A DNA stretch of 64,000 nucleotides, taken from NCBI RefSeq assembly GCF_023716465.1, contig NZ_CP092415.1:275001-339000 (forward strand). Reading direction: 5' to 3'. Under the pieces are notes generated by a model that was not told where the DNA came from, did no database searches, and saw only the letters and a program-made list of their open reading frames with translations. Source of the DNA: Flagellimonas marinaquae (GTDB lineage: Bacteria > Bacteroidota > Bacteroidia > Flavobacteriales > Flavobacteriaceae). Positions 35,367 through 44,218 of this stretch are shown piece after piece. Position numbers and translations under genes: made by a program. How positions within the stretch are numbered: the stretch's first letter is position 1; each line of letters opens with the position of its first letter.

Positions 35367-36122
35367 ATGAAAAAAGTATGCTTAGTCTTATTGATAGTCT
35401 CATTTATCCTTGCCTGCACTAAGGATGAAAAGGGGAAGGTCCTAATTATAGTTTCAAATACAGAAGATATGGGAGACCCAGAAAAACACTTCGCGGGCAA
35501 CAATCTATGGGAGGTAGCACCTCCATACCACATTTTTGTTTCTCATGGATATGAAGTGGATTTTGTTTCACCCACGGGTGAAAAGGTGCCTTTCTCCATG
35601 GATCCTATGGGCATAAGCAGTTATGCCATTAAATATGAAGATTTCAATGGTAAGGTTGAAGCCTCATTAACACCAGATCAGGTAGATTATAAAAACTATA
35701 AGGCTGTTTTTATTGGAGGGGGTTATGGGCCACTATTTGATGTTGCAGATAACGAAGATATGCTTGAAATAATTGCCAATATATATGAAGCTGTCGGAGT
35801 CGTCGGGGGATGCGGACATGGTCCTGGCGCTTTTGCCAATGTCAAACTGAGTAATGGCGAATATATGGTCAAGGATAAAAAAGTGACCGGATTTCCAAAT
35901 TCAACGGAGGTTACCAAAAGCTGGGCTAAACAAGGAACCTTGTTGCCTATAATGCTAGAGGATCAATTACGTGCTAATGGAGCTAAGTTTCAAAACAAAA
36001 GTGACCTGAACGATAAACATGATGTGTTGGTTGACGAGCGAATTGTAACAACGATGTTTCTTCCCTCTTCCGCCATTGTTGCCAAAGAAATGATACATGA
36101 AATGGAAAAAACACATAATTAG
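35367..36122 (+). CDS. DJ-1/PfpI-like lipoprotein with altered active site
   Basis: 251 aa. Lipobox FILAC (Cys at about residue 17). The DJ-1/PfpI domain follows (KVLIIVSNTEDMGD, FIGGGYGPLFDV). At the nucleophile elbow the protein reads GGCGHGPGAF: aligned with SSVCHGPAAF of the upstream paralogue, Cys has moved one position back and Gly150 stands where the nucleophile should be. The His and GP are kept. Catalysis may be lost or changed. It lies 18 nt after the tautomerase gene and closes the island B operon. Confidence 0.85.
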   Translation: MKKVCLVLLIVSFILACTKDEKGKVLIIVSNTEDMGDPEKHFAGNNLWEVAPPYHIFVSHGYEVDFVSPTGEKVPFSMDPMGISSYAIKYEDFNGKVEASLTPDQVDYKNYKAVFIGGGYGPLFDVADNEDMLEIIANIYEAVGVVGGCGHGPGAFANVKLSNGEYMVKDKKVTGFPNSTEVTKSWAKQGTLLPIMLEDQLRANGAKFQNKSDLNDKHDVLVDERIVTTMFLPSSAIVAKEMIHEMEKTHN

Positions 36123-36317
36123 AATTTTTGCATGAGAATTTTTGTGCTTGCCAAAATGAAAATCGGAAACGAAAACCAATTATTATTCAATACCGGGAAG
36201 AAAATCATCTTTTGTTCGACCAAAGTTCACCTGTAAAAACCAGCCCATGTCATCATCATCTTTGAATACTAATCGATTTTATGAACACTTATGAAAAATT
36301 AAGGCCAACCCCATTAA

Positions 36318-36337
36318 ATTTCAAGTAAACGATTACT
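36318..36337 (+). repeat. Island motif copy 5, before the island B right end
   Basis: AATTTCAAGTAAACGATTA keeps the TAAACGATTA core and lies about 140 bp before the att-like core at 36460, matching the position of copy 4 before the island A end. Confidence 0.5.
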
Positions 36338-36459
36338 TATCATTTAAATGCCAATCATGTCCAACTGTTTTATTATATCTGAAATTAAGAAAGTAATTCG
36401 TCAATAACAGATGTGAACCTTCTCAGGATATTGATAAATACTGGGCTAATGAAGGGAGA

Positions 36460-36484
36460 TTCGAGCCCAGTCAGGTTACTTTTA
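36460..36484 (+). repeat. att-like right end of island B (tRNA-Lys 3' fragment)
   Basis: ATTCGAGCCCAGTCAGGTTACTTTT corresponds to the tRNA-Lys T-arm and acceptor 3' side, with one base deleted (GCCCC to GCCC) and one change (GTCA to GTTA). TGGGCT (around 36442) pairs with AGCCCA (36464). 36395-36430 also shares ATTCGTCAA and ATGTGAAC with the island A ends. Confidence 0.7.
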
Positions 36485-36487
36485 CGG

Positions 36488-36520
36488 AAACCGACGAACA
36501 CCGTTCATTGGTTTTTGTTT
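36488..36520 (+). terminator. Possible terminator after the island B right end
   Basis: AAACC-GAC-GAAC-ACC-GTTC-ATT-GGTTT is a stem with an internal loop followed by T's. It is weak, but its position repeats the pattern of a hairpin behind each tRNA-Lys 3' fragment. Confidence 0.4.
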
Positions 36521-36533
36521 TAAGATCAACCCA

Positions 36534-36574
36534 TAAAAAAAGCTGGTCGCTTTTGCACAACCAAAGCGACCAGC
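36534..36574 (-). terminator. Terminator of the minus-strand phosphatase gene
   Basis: GCTGGTCGCTTT (36542-36553) pairs with AAAGCGACCAGC (36563-36574), a 12-bp stem. Read on the minus strand it is followed by seven T's. Confidence 0.9.
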
Positions 36575-36642
36575 CTATATTTCAGAATACCTACCCCTAG
36601 CATATTAAATTTCGTGGAGAAGAGGTATTCCCTAATGTTTAT

Positions 36643-38097
36643 TTACTCAACAAAATCCTTTTTTAGTCGAATAGGCGTATCTGGAATGCGATTGATCAAT
36701 TGTTTCTTCTCCCCTTTTTTGATCAAATCGAAGGCATCGTACAAAGTTCCGATCGGTGTGTAGGCCTCATAGCTCAACTTATCCCCTTTTATGGTTATGA
36801 TCTGGAACAATTGGGTAAATTCCCCTCTTCTTTCTATCCAGTCCTTATTGGTGGATTCGTACATTTTAGGGCCACTAACGGATACTGCGTAGATTGTTCC
36901 TGCGTCGGACATGGTGGTTACCCCAGAGCTTTCGTTACTGATCTGTCCTCTTGCATAAGTATGATCGTGCCCCTGCAAAACTAGGTCTACCTTATATTTA
37001 TCTATCAATGGTTTAAGGTTTTCTATCAAGGCGGCATTATCTTCTCTTCTCTGGGCAGGGGTGTACAGGGGAAAGTGCATGGTCAGAGCTGTCCATTTCT
37101 TGGTGTTGCTGGCCAAAACAGAATCCAGCCATTGAACTTGTGGCTCCCTGGATTCTTCATTCCTATCAAAAAGTACTGCGTCTATGGAAACTATTTTCAA
37201 ATCTTGATAATCCAAAACATATGTGGTCTCAGAAACCGATTCCAAATCTTTAGGACCATTTTTGGGCAGATTAAATTGGGGCTTCCATAAAGTTGTGAGC
37301 TCTTCGCCCCGATATTCATGATTGCCCGGAGTCATCATGCTTGGTACTGTGGCATGGATAAAACTTCCGGCATGGAACCACTCGCCCCACTCCAAATTGG
37401 AATCTTGACTGTTGATCAAGTCCCCTGCATGTAACATAAAATCCACAGACGGGAATTTCTTATACGAATTTCGGATTACACGGCTCCACATGGATTTAAC
37501 ATCGTTCTGTGCATCACCAAAATATATGAAGCTAAATTCCTCCCCTTCTTTATCGGAAGCTGTAGTATACTGGAACCATTCAGTCCAAAGTTTATCACCA
37601 TCTGTTCCGAACATATCGGTTCCCACCCGGTATACATAAGTGGTATTGGGCTGTAAATCCGTTATACTGGCCGAGTGAAAATTGGCCTTCACCAAAGGTT
37701 CATTGTGCCTTTCATGCTTATTTTCAAATTTTTGGGTAGATGCATTTATACGTTGAACATCTCCCAATTTAAATTCGGGGCCATCGGTAGCCACCGCAAC
37801 CTCTAGATAAGCGGTATCTATCTGTTGATTGGTACGCCAGTTCACCGCTAGTGTTGTGGAGGCATTCTCTGGCAAATTGGCAATTACCCTATCCGGGACT
37901 TTACTTGGAAATATCAGTTTATGGGAAAGCACCGTATCCAACTCCACGTAGTGTGTGTGGTGGTGGCCATCATTTCCATCTCCTTGGTTATGATGGTCGT
38001 TAGATTTGGTATTGGTCTGTTTGCACGAAATCGCAAAAATGGACAACATGACCATCAACGAAAATCTACGTGCCGAAAATCTTTGTTTGGCTACCAT
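36643..38097 (-). CDS. Purple-acid-phosphatase-like metallophosphoesterase lipoprotein
   Basis: 484 aa. A lipoprotein signal (IFAISC) is followed by a His-rich linker (HHNQGDGNDGHHHTHY) that may bind metal, an FN3-like N-terminal domain (LAVNWRTNQQID) and a metallophosphatase domain. The five metal-ligand blocks are visible: YFGDAQN, HAGDLINS, TPGNHEY, LTMHFPLY and QGHDHTY. The enzyme would release phosphate from organic esters at the cell surface or in the periplasm. The start could be 38097 or an internal Met at about 38055. Confidence 0.88.
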   Translation of the reverse strand: MVAKQRFSARRFSLMVMLSIFAISCKQTNTKSNDHHNQGDGNDGHHHTHYVELDTVLSHKLIFPSKVPDRVIANLPENASTTLAVNWRTNQQIDTAYLEVAVATDGPEFKLGDVQRINASTQKFENKHERHNEPLVKANFHSASITDLQPNTTYVYRVGTDMFGTDGDKLWTEWFQYTTASDKEGEEFSFIYFGDAQNDVKSMWSRVIRNSYKKFPSVDFMLHAGDLINSQDSNLEWGEWFHAGSFIHATVPSMMTPGNHEYRGEELTTLWKPQFNLPKNGPKDLESVSETTYVLDYQDLKIVSIDAVLFDRNEESREPQVQWLDSVLASNTKKWTALTMHFPLYTPAQRREDNAALIENLKPLIDKYKVDLVLQGHDHTYARGQISNESSGVTTMSDAGTIYAVSVSGPKMYESTNKDWIERRGEFTQLFQIITIKGDKLSYEAYTPIGTLYDAFDLIKKGEKKQLINRIPDTPIRLKKDFVE

Positions 38098-38366
38098 ACT
38101 TCTAGTTTAATTTATAAAATTGAATATTACGCACTTCTTTAAATTTATCGATATTATTCTACTTTATCTGTTTGTTAAATTATTGTCATAATTATTTAGC
38201 ATAGATGCGTTGTTTCAATTTAGATCAAATGGAATCAACATGGGATTAACTAAAATGGAGAGCGAAACAAACCCCTAAATCATTTCAACGACATACATTT
38301 ATTGAGCAATGTCATAAAAAATAAGTAGTATTGGTTCTACATTTATGAAAACTAAAAAATGAGGGT

Positions 38367-38771
38367 ATGCTGAATTCTGAGAAAATAGGAAACGAATTTT
38401 ACCAAAACCTTGGAAAATTATTTTACGCCGTGGCCATGGCAGACAACAATGTTAGGCCCAAAGAAGTCGAACGCTTGCGGAAATATGTTAGGCAGTTCTG
38501 GTTGGATGTGGACGATGTTGAGGACGAATTCCATACCGATGCGGCCTATCAGATCGAGATTGTGTTCGATTGGCTGGAAGGTGAAGAAAAGGAGGGAGAT
38601 GAATATTTTAACGAGTTTAAGGATTTTTATAAAGATCACCCCGAAAAGTTTTCCGAAAGTCTTAAAAAACTGATTGTTGAAACTGCCGATTCCATTGCAA
38701 ATTCGTTTGCAGGAAAAAACAGGTCGGAAATGCTTACGATCTTTAAACTTAAGCAACTCTTTAACCATTAA
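38367..38771 (+). CDS. TerB-like helical protein
   Basis: 134 aa, all-helical and acidic, with FYQNLGKLFYAVAMADNNVRPKEVERL, the start typical of the TerB/DjlA-like fold, where a helix pair with an acidic cluster may bind metal. Function is unknown for most members. It lies directly before deoC (1 nt gap). Confidence 0.7.
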   Translation: MLNSEKIGNEFYQNLGKLFYAVAMADNNVRPKEVERLRKYVRQFWLDVDDVEDEFHTDAAYQIEIVFDWLEGEEKEGDEYFNEFKDFYKDHPEKFSESLKKLIVETADSIANSFAGKNRSEMLTIFKLKQLFNH

Positions 38772-38772
38772 T

Positions 38773-39411
38773 ATGGAATTAGCCGATTTTATAGACCATA
38801 CCAATTTAAAACCCACGGCCACCGTTTCGGATATCCAAAAATTATGTGATGAGGCCATAAAACATCATTTTTATGCCGTTTGTGTAAATGGCTGTAATGT
38901 TGCGGTTGCCAAGAAAGCAATAAAGGAATCACCAGTAAAGCTTGCTGCGGTAATCGGATTTCCACTTGGCGCCATGTCCACCAAAGCCAAAATATTTGAA
39001 GCAATGGACTGCATAGACCATGGTGCGGACGAAATTGATATGGTGATCAATATTGGTTGGTTAAAATCGGGCATGTTCGATGCAGTTCGTGAAGAAATCA
39101 AGGCCATAAAAGAAGCCATAGGGGAAACCGTATTGAAAGTGATTATAGAAACTTGCTACCTTACCAATGCCGAAAAGGAGGAAGCGTGCTCTTTAGCCAA
39201 GGATGCCAGAGCCGATTTTGTAAAGACTTCCACTGGTTTTGGAACGGGAGGAGCTACCTATGATGATGTTGTACTGATGAAGGGGATAGTCGGCGACGAA
39301 CTAAAAATAAAAGCATCTGGCGGAGTAAAAGATCAAGCAACCGCAAAAAAATATATTGAGCTAGGAGTTTCCAGAATTGGCACATCCTCTGGGCCCGATT
39401 TAATAAAATAA
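38773..39411 (+). CDS. deoC: Deoxyribose-phosphate aldolase
   Basis: 212-aa TIM-barrel enzyme that cleaves 2-deoxyribose-5-phosphate to acetaldehyde and glyceraldehyde-3-phosphate. It begins [17 protein letters not shown]. The Schiff-base Lys is in TSTGFG-adjacent FVKTSTGF, with the second Lys in KIKASGGVK and the phosphate site in the C-terminal loop [10 protein letters not shown]. The ATG at 38773 is preferred over an upstream frame that overlaps the TerB-like gene. Paired with deoD, it serves nucleoside salvage. Confidence 0.96.
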   Translation: MELADFIDHTNLKPTATVSDIQKLCDEAIKHHFYAVCVNGCNVAVAKKAIKESPVKLAAVIGFPLGAMSTKAKIFEAMDCIDHGADEIDMVINIGWLKSGMFDAVREEIKAIKEAIGETVLKVIIETCYLTNAEKEEACSLAKDARADFVKTSTGFGTGGATYDDVVLMKGIVGDELKIKASGGVKDQATAKKYIELGVSRIGTSSGPDLIK

Positions 39412-39418
39412 GTATTCC

Positions 39419-40123
39419 ATGAGCACTCACATAGAAGCCAAACCTGGTGAAATTGCCGAAACCGTTTTAATGCCCGGTGATCCTTTACGGGCCAAATGGA
39501 TTGCGGAAACCTTTCTGGAAAATCCCATTTGCTATAACAAGATTCGGGGCATGTTGGGTTACACCGGAACTTATAAAGGAAATCGGGTTTCGGTACAAGG
39601 CAGTGGAATGGGAATGCCCTCGGCCATGATCTATTTTCATGAACTCATCAATGATTATGGCGTAAAAAATATAATCCGTGTAGGTTCGGCAGGATCGTAT
39701 CAAAAAGATGTAAAACTAAACGACGTGGTCCTCGCGATGGCCGCATCCACCACTTCTGGTATGAACAACTCCAGGTTTATAAACTCGGATTATTCGCCCA
39801 CAGCCGATTTTGACCTTTTTATAAAGGCCGTGAACTACGCCAGGGAAAACAATATCAACATAAAAGCAGGAAATGTGCTATCGTCGGACGAGTTCTACGG
39901 CGATGATCCTGAGGAATACAAGTTATGGGCCCAATATGGTGTACTTTGCGTGGAAATGGAAACGGCAGGTTTGTACACCATCGCCGCCAAATACAATATT
40001 AAGGCGCTAACAGTCCTTACCATTTCCGACTCCTTGGTAACAGGTGAACGTCTTCCGGCCAAGGATCGCGAAACCACATTCGGGGACATGGTCCAAATTG
40101 CCCTTGCAGCCGCAATAACGTAA
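39419..40123 (+). CDS. deoD: Purine-nucleoside phosphorylase, DeoD type
   Basis: 234-aa bacterial hexameric enzyme splitting purine (deoxy)nucleosides with phosphate. Recognisable are [22 protein letters not shown] (phosphate-binding Gly/Arg), [20 protein letters not shown], and [15 protein letters not shown] with the purine-side Asp in [10 protein letters not shown]. It follows deoC after 7 nt, making a compact salvage operon. Confidence 0.96.
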   Translation: MSTHIEAKPGEIAETVLMPGDPLRAKWIAETFLENPICYNKIRGMLGYTGTYKGNRVSVQGSGMGMPSAMIYFHELINDYGVKNIIRVGSAGSYQKDVKLNDVVLAMAASTTSGMNNSRFINSDYSPTADFDLFIKAVNYARENNINIKAGNVLSSDEFYGDDPEEYKLWAQYGVLCVEMETAGLYTIAAKYNIKALTVLTISDSLVTGERLPAKDRETTFGDMVQIALAAAIT

Positions 40124-40125
40124 AG

Positions 40126-41397
40126 CTAGGCATTCAAAGTGTCATCGCTAAAATCGACCACATTTTTGGAAACGGGATATTCAAAAAGTTCCAAAGAAAA
40201 ATAGGGCAATGCCGCCAATAAATGGTCAAAAATATCGGCCAGCACGTATTCATAGTTTTCCCATCTTTTATCAGAACTAAATGCATAGATTTCCAGAGGG
40301 ATTCCTTGCGGGGTCGGTTGCAATTGTCTTACCATCAATGTCATTTTCTTGTTGATGGCGGAATGATTTTCCAAATAATTGGAAACATATTTTCTGAAAA
40401 GACCAAAATTGGTCATGTTCCTGCCGTTCACCAACAGATCTTTATTGATCTGATTGGCTTCGTTATAAGAATTGATCTGATCGTTCCTTGAGGTGATATA
40501 TGCCTCGACCAAGTGTATTTTCTTAAGTGATTCTATTTCCGCGGGTGTTAAAAAACGGATACTTTTCTGTCGGATCAACAAAGATCTTTTTATTCTTCTT
40601 CCGCCCGAGACCTGCATGCCCCGCCAATTTTTAAATGAATCGGAGATCAATGCATATGTTGGAATGGTGGTAATGGTCATATCAAAATTCTGGACCTTTA
40701 CCGTGGCCAAGCTTATCTCGATCACATCACCATCGGCACCATATTTTTCGAATGTGATCCAATCCCCAATGCGGACCATATCGTTTATGGTAACTTGAAT
40801 ACTTGCCACAAGACCAAGAATGGAATCTTTAAATATGAGTAGAATTACCGCAGAGGCCGCCCCCAACGCTGTAAAAAACTTCCACACCGTTGTTTCCGTA
40901 ACTATGGCAAAAATGGTAAGTATTCCGATTATCCAGGCAAAGATCATAAATACCTGTACGTAGCTATCAATAGGCTTGTCCTTAAATCTGGGCCGTGTTT
41001 TTAGATAACCGTTCACACTTTTGAAAAACTTCCTGAAAATCAAAAGAATTAGCAGAACAAAGAAAATCTTTGTGGTTTTCAGGGCTATACCCTGTGCATA
41101 AGGAAAATCCACGAACGCAACAGGAATAAATTCTAGAAATATTACAAAGGGAACTATGTGCGCTACATATCTGGGAACTCGGTGTGTCACCAGAAAATTA
41201 TCGAAATTGTTCTTCGACTTACGGGCTACCCGAACGGATATGGCGCGAAGTGTCTTCCAAATAAGCAGATCCAATATTAACACTACGACCAGAACACCCA
41301 AAAGAAGCAATATCAAATTGAGATAAGTGGCCAAACCTTCTGCCATGCCAGTTTTTAGAAGATAGTTGTACAATAAGCGACCATATTCCTTGTCCAT
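40126..41397 (-). CDS. MscS-family mechanosensitive channel
   Basis: 423 aa. At least four N-terminal transmembrane segments (such as LILLLLGVLVVVLILDLLI) precede the MscS pore helix region with Gly/Ala and the beta domain (GLVASIQVTINDMVRIGDWI, then KYGADGDVIEISLATVKVQNFD). The C-terminal part is longer than in E. coli MscS and fits the MscM/YbdG-like group. It opens under membrane tension during osmotic downshock. The stop lies only 2 nt from that of the convergent deoD. Confidence 0.9.
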   Translation of the reverse strand: MDKEYGRLLYNYLLKTGMAEGLATYLNLILLLLGVLVVVLILDLLIWKTLRAISVRVARKSKNNFDNFLVTHRVPRYVAHIVPFVIFLEFIPVAFVDFPYAQGIALKTTKIFFVLLILLIFRKFFKSVNGYLKTRPRFKDKPIDSYVQVFMIFAWIIGILTIFAIVTETTVWKFFTALGAASAVILLIFKDSILGLVASIQVTINDMVRIGDWITFEKYGADGDVIEISLATVKVQNFDMTITTIPTYALISDSFKNWRGMQVSGGRRIKRSLLIRQKSIRFLTPAEIESLKKIHLVEAYITSRNDQINSYNEANQINKDLLVNGRNMTNFGLFRKYVSNYLENHSAINKKMTLMVRQLQPTPQGIPLEIYAFSSDKRWENYEYVLADIFDHLLAALPYFSLELFEYPVSKNVVDFSDDTLNA

Positions 41398-41595
41398 AGT
41401 GAGTTATTAAGCCAACAATCCACAAAATTACAGGAATTTATCCACCCTTCAACAAAAGCAAAACAATAAGATTAGGGTAAATTAAAAACAAATCTATGCT
41501 CTATTCAATAAAACTCTTTTAAAACCCATAAAAAGATATTTATACCCTCACCTTTTAGACAAAAAAATTATATTTGCACACTTAAAATTCCAAAG

Positions 41596-41679
41596 GCCCA
41601 CGTGGTGGAATTGGTAGACACGCTACCTTGAGGGGGTAGTGTTCGAAAGGACGTGCTGGTTCGACTCCAGTCGTGGGCA
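41596..41679 (+). tRNA. tRNA-Leu (anticodon GAG)
   Basis: Acceptor GCCCACG/CGTGGGC, a long variable arm typical of class II tRNAs, anticodon stem CTACC/GGTAG with loop TTGAGGG (anticodon GAG), T-loop GGTTCGACTCC. The upstream TATATTTG (41569-41576) is a -7 element, though no clear TTG lies at the right spacing. Confidence 0.95.
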
Positions 41680-41682
41680 CAG

Positions 41683-41712
41683 AAAAAAACCGCAATAACT
41701 TGCGGTTTTTTT
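41683..41712 (+). terminator. Terminator after tRNA-Leu
   Basis: AAAAAAACCGCAA (41683-41695) pairs perfectly with TTGCGGTTTTTTT (41700-41712), a 13-bp stem with a 4-nt loop and a T-run. Confidence 0.93.
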
Positions 41713-41822
41713 GTTCATCAACCTTTCCTGAAAAATCCTCAAACTTTTTCCCAAAAGCCTGATATTACCGAAGTGGATTCTAAAATTTATGATAAAAAAC
41801 TAGGACAACATTTTTTTAATCG

Positions 41823-41844
41823 TAAATTTGTTTAACGTTTAAAC
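41823..41844 (+). promoter_or_regulatory. -7 element and possible operator before the MerR gene
   Basis: TAAATTTG (41823-41830) is a consensus -7, with no TTG at the right distance. Directly after it GTTTAACGTTTAAAC forms two overlapping GTTTAA half-sites, the second a perfect palindrome. As the transcript would start here, a regulator bound at this site could block transcription. CarH-type autoregulation is an inference. Confidence 0.4.
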
Positions 41845-41851
41845 TCAAACA

Positions 41852-42751
41852 ATGAACAATGTAAAAACATCTTTCAGCATTCGGGATATGGAAAACCTAT
41901 CCGGAATCAAGGCCCACACTATAAGGATTTGGGAAAAAAGATACAATTTGTTCAGTCCGGAAAGAACAGATACAAACATTCGCACCTACAACTTGGAAAG
42001 CTTACAAAAGCTCTTGAACGTAACCTTACTGTACAATAATGGGTACAAAATTTCCAAAATCGCCAAGTTAGGGGACCAAAACATACCATCTTTGGTCAAC
42101 GAAATCATAGCTAAAAATAGCGAGAAAAGCCACTCCATAAATTCTTTTAAGTTGGCTATGCTCAATTTTGATCAGTCACTCTTCCTAAAAACCTACAACG
42201 GTCTAATGGAAGAAAAGTCTTTTACCCAAATTTTCAACGAGGTTTTTATACCACTGCTCAACGAGCTCGGGTTGTTATGGCAGACCAATACGATCAGTCC
42301 GGCCCACGAACATTTTATCTCGAACTTGATCAAACAGAAAATATACATACACACCGAGATGCTTCAGTTTGAGACACCTTCCAGAAAAGACGAAGTGTAT
42401 GTCCTGTTTTTGCCAGAAAACGAAATTCATGAATTAGGTCTTTTGTACATTAACTATCAATTGGCTTTAAAAGGGTACAAAACCATATATTTGGGACAGA
42501 CCATGCCCATCGAAAGCTTGGAAGATCTGTTAAAATATTATACCAACATACGCTTTGTTTCTTATTTTACTGTTGCTCCTACAAAAGATGATATGGGGGA
42601 TTATTTTAATAAATTCCTAAAGGTCCTGAAAAAATCCCCAACCTCCCAATTGTTTGTCCTCGGACATCAAATCCAAGAAATAGGAGAATTAAAACCTAAG
42701 GAGCCCATAAAAATTTTCAAGTCCATAGACCAACTTATTGAATCACTTTAA
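41852..42751 (+). CDS. MerR-type light/B12-dependent-type regulator of carotenoid genes (CarH/LitR-like)
   Basis: 299 aa. A MerR helix-turn-helix (SIRDMENLSGIKAHTIRIWEKRY) is followed by a four-helix bundle with the W-x9-EH signature (Trp143, Glu153-His154) of CarH, and by a B12-binding-fold region containing EIHELG (191-196), in which His193 is the candidate lower axial ligand (the family's first Asp is Glu). CarH holds adenosylcobalamin and releases DNA in light. The gene lies 6 nt before crtI in the same operon, which supports the assignment. AdoCbl binding itself is inferred. Confidence 0.85.
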   Translation: MNNVKTSFSIRDMENLSGIKAHTIRIWEKRYNLFSPERTDTNIRTYNLESLQKLLNVTLLYNNGYKISKIAKLGDQNIPSLVNEIIAKNSEKSHSINSFKLAMLNFDQSLFLKTYNGLMEEKSFTQIFNEVFIPLLNELGLLWQTNTISPAHEHFISNLIKQKIYIHTEMLQFETPSRKDEVYVLFLPENEIHELGLLYINYQLALKGYKTIYLGQTMPIESLEDLLKYYTNIRFVSYFTVAPTKDDMGDYFNKFLKVLKKSPTSQLFVLGHQIQEIGELKPKEPIKIFKSIDQLIESL

Positions 42752-42757
42752 AGACGA

Positions 42758-44218
42758 ATGAAAAAGGTAATAGTAATCGGTTCTGGTTTTTCCTCGCTCT
42801 CTGCCTCCTGTTATTTGGCAAAGGCCGGTTATTCCGTTGAAATTTTTGAAAAAAACGACACTGTGGGCGGCAGGGCAAGGCAGCTGACCAAGGAAGGATT
42901 TACTTTTGACATAGGTCCAAGTTGGTATTGGATGCCCGATATTTTTGATAAATTCTTCGCCGATTTCGGTAAAAAAACTTCCGATTACTATCAATTGGAC
43001 AAACTCAACCCCGCCTACAAGATCTTCTTCCAAGACGATACCATGACCATTGGGGACTGTATGGATGCCATTTGTGATGAATTTGAACGTATTGAGTCCG
43101 GTAGCAGTCAGCACCTAAAACAGTTTATAGGCCAAGCCCAGGAAAACTATAACATTGCCATTAACAAAGTTGTTCTCAGACCTGGTCTTTCACCGTTGGA
43201 ACTGGTAACCAAAGAAACCGTTCTAAAAGTCGACCAATTTTTTAAAACCATAAGCCAGCAGGTTAGAAAGCGATTCAAAAACCCAAAATTGGTATCCACG
43301 CTAGAGTTTCCCGTTTTGTTTTTGGGCGCAAAACCCAGTAATACACCTTCTTTCTACAATTTTATGAATTTTGCCGATTTTGGACTGGGCACTTGGCATC
43401 CAAAAGGAGGAATGTACGAGATTATAAAGGCCATGAAGAGTTTGGCCGAATCCTTGGGCGTAACCATACACACCAACAGTCCAGCCAGCCATATTTTGGT
43501 ATCCGAGGGCAAAGTGCTCGGTATCCGAAGCAAGGGCACAAACCAGATAGCCGATTTTGTGGTAAGTGGAGCGGATTACCACCATTCCGAAACCCTGTTG
43601 GACAAAAAATATAGACAGTACTCCGAGGAGTATTGGGATAAAAAAACATACGCCCCTTCATCTCTTCTTTTTTATGTAGGATTCGATAAAAAGCTGGAAA
43701 ACATTGAACATCACAATCTTTTTTTTGACACTGATTTTGAACAGCATGCCGAGGAAATTTATGATCGCCCACAATGGCCGAGCAAACCTTTGTTCTATGC
43801 TAATTTTCCGTCCGTAACGGATGCCTCCATGGCTCCCAATGGCAAAGAAAACGGATTTTTCTTGATACCGATTGCTCCAGACCTTGAGGATACGCCCGAA
43901 CTGCGAGACCAATATTTTGATATAATTATGGACAGATTCGAAAATCTGACCCAACAATCTGTAAAAAATTCCGTAATTTTTAGAGATAGTTTTTGTGTAA
44001 ACGATTTTGTGGAACAATACAATTCATACAAAGGAAACGCCTATGGTATGGCCAACACTCTGCGCCAGACCGCTTTTTTGCGACCTAACCTTAAAAGTAG
44101 TAAGGTCCAAAACTTGTTCTTTACCGGTCAGTTGACCGTTCCCGGACCAGGGGTCCCACCTTCCCTGATATCCGGTAAACTGGTGGCCGATTTAATCATT
44201 AAAGAAGAAAAGAGATGA
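42758..44218 (+). CDS. crtI: Phytoene desaturase
   Basis: 486-aa FAD-dependent enzyme that desaturates phytoene to lycopene at the membrane. The FAD-binding N-terminus reads VIGSGFSSLSASCYLAKAG...VEIFEKNDTVGGRARQ. The C-terminal signature FFTGQLTVPGPGVPPSLISG is intact. The length is typical. It overlaps crtB by 4 nt (ATGA). Confidence 0.96.
   Translation: MKKVIVIGSGFSSLSASCYLAKAGYSVEIFEKNDTVGGRARQLTKEGFTFDIGPSWYWMPDIFDKFFADFGKKTSDYYQLDKLNPAYKIFFQDDTMTIGDCMDAICDEFERIESGSSQHLKQFIGQAQENYNIAINKVVLRPGLSPLELVTKETVLKVDQFFKTISQQVRKRFKNPKLVSTLEFPVLFLGAKPSNTPSFYNFMNFADFGLGTWHPKGGMYEIIKAMKSLAESLGVTIHTNSPASHILVSEGKVLGIRSKGTNQIADFVVSGADYHHSETLLDKKYRQYSEEYWDKKTYAPSSLLFYVGFDKKLENIEHHNLFFDTDFEQHAEEIYDRPQWPSKPLFYANFPSVTDASMAPNGKENGFFLIPIAPDLEDTPELRDQYFDIIMDRFENLTQQSVKNSVIFRDSFCVNDFVEQYNSYKGNAYGMANTLRQTAFLRPNLKSSKVQNLFFTGQLTVPGPGVPPSLISGKLVADLIIKEEKR

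Larger units (their letters stand above)
31520..36484. mobile_element. Island B: second accreted unit without its own integrase
   Basis: This unit is bounded by two tRNA-Lys 3' fragments (31497-31522 and 36460-36484) and carries six genes, all on the plus strand. No integrase is present. It may rely on island A's recombinase, or its own was lost. The borders are inferred from the repeats only. Confidence 0.6.
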
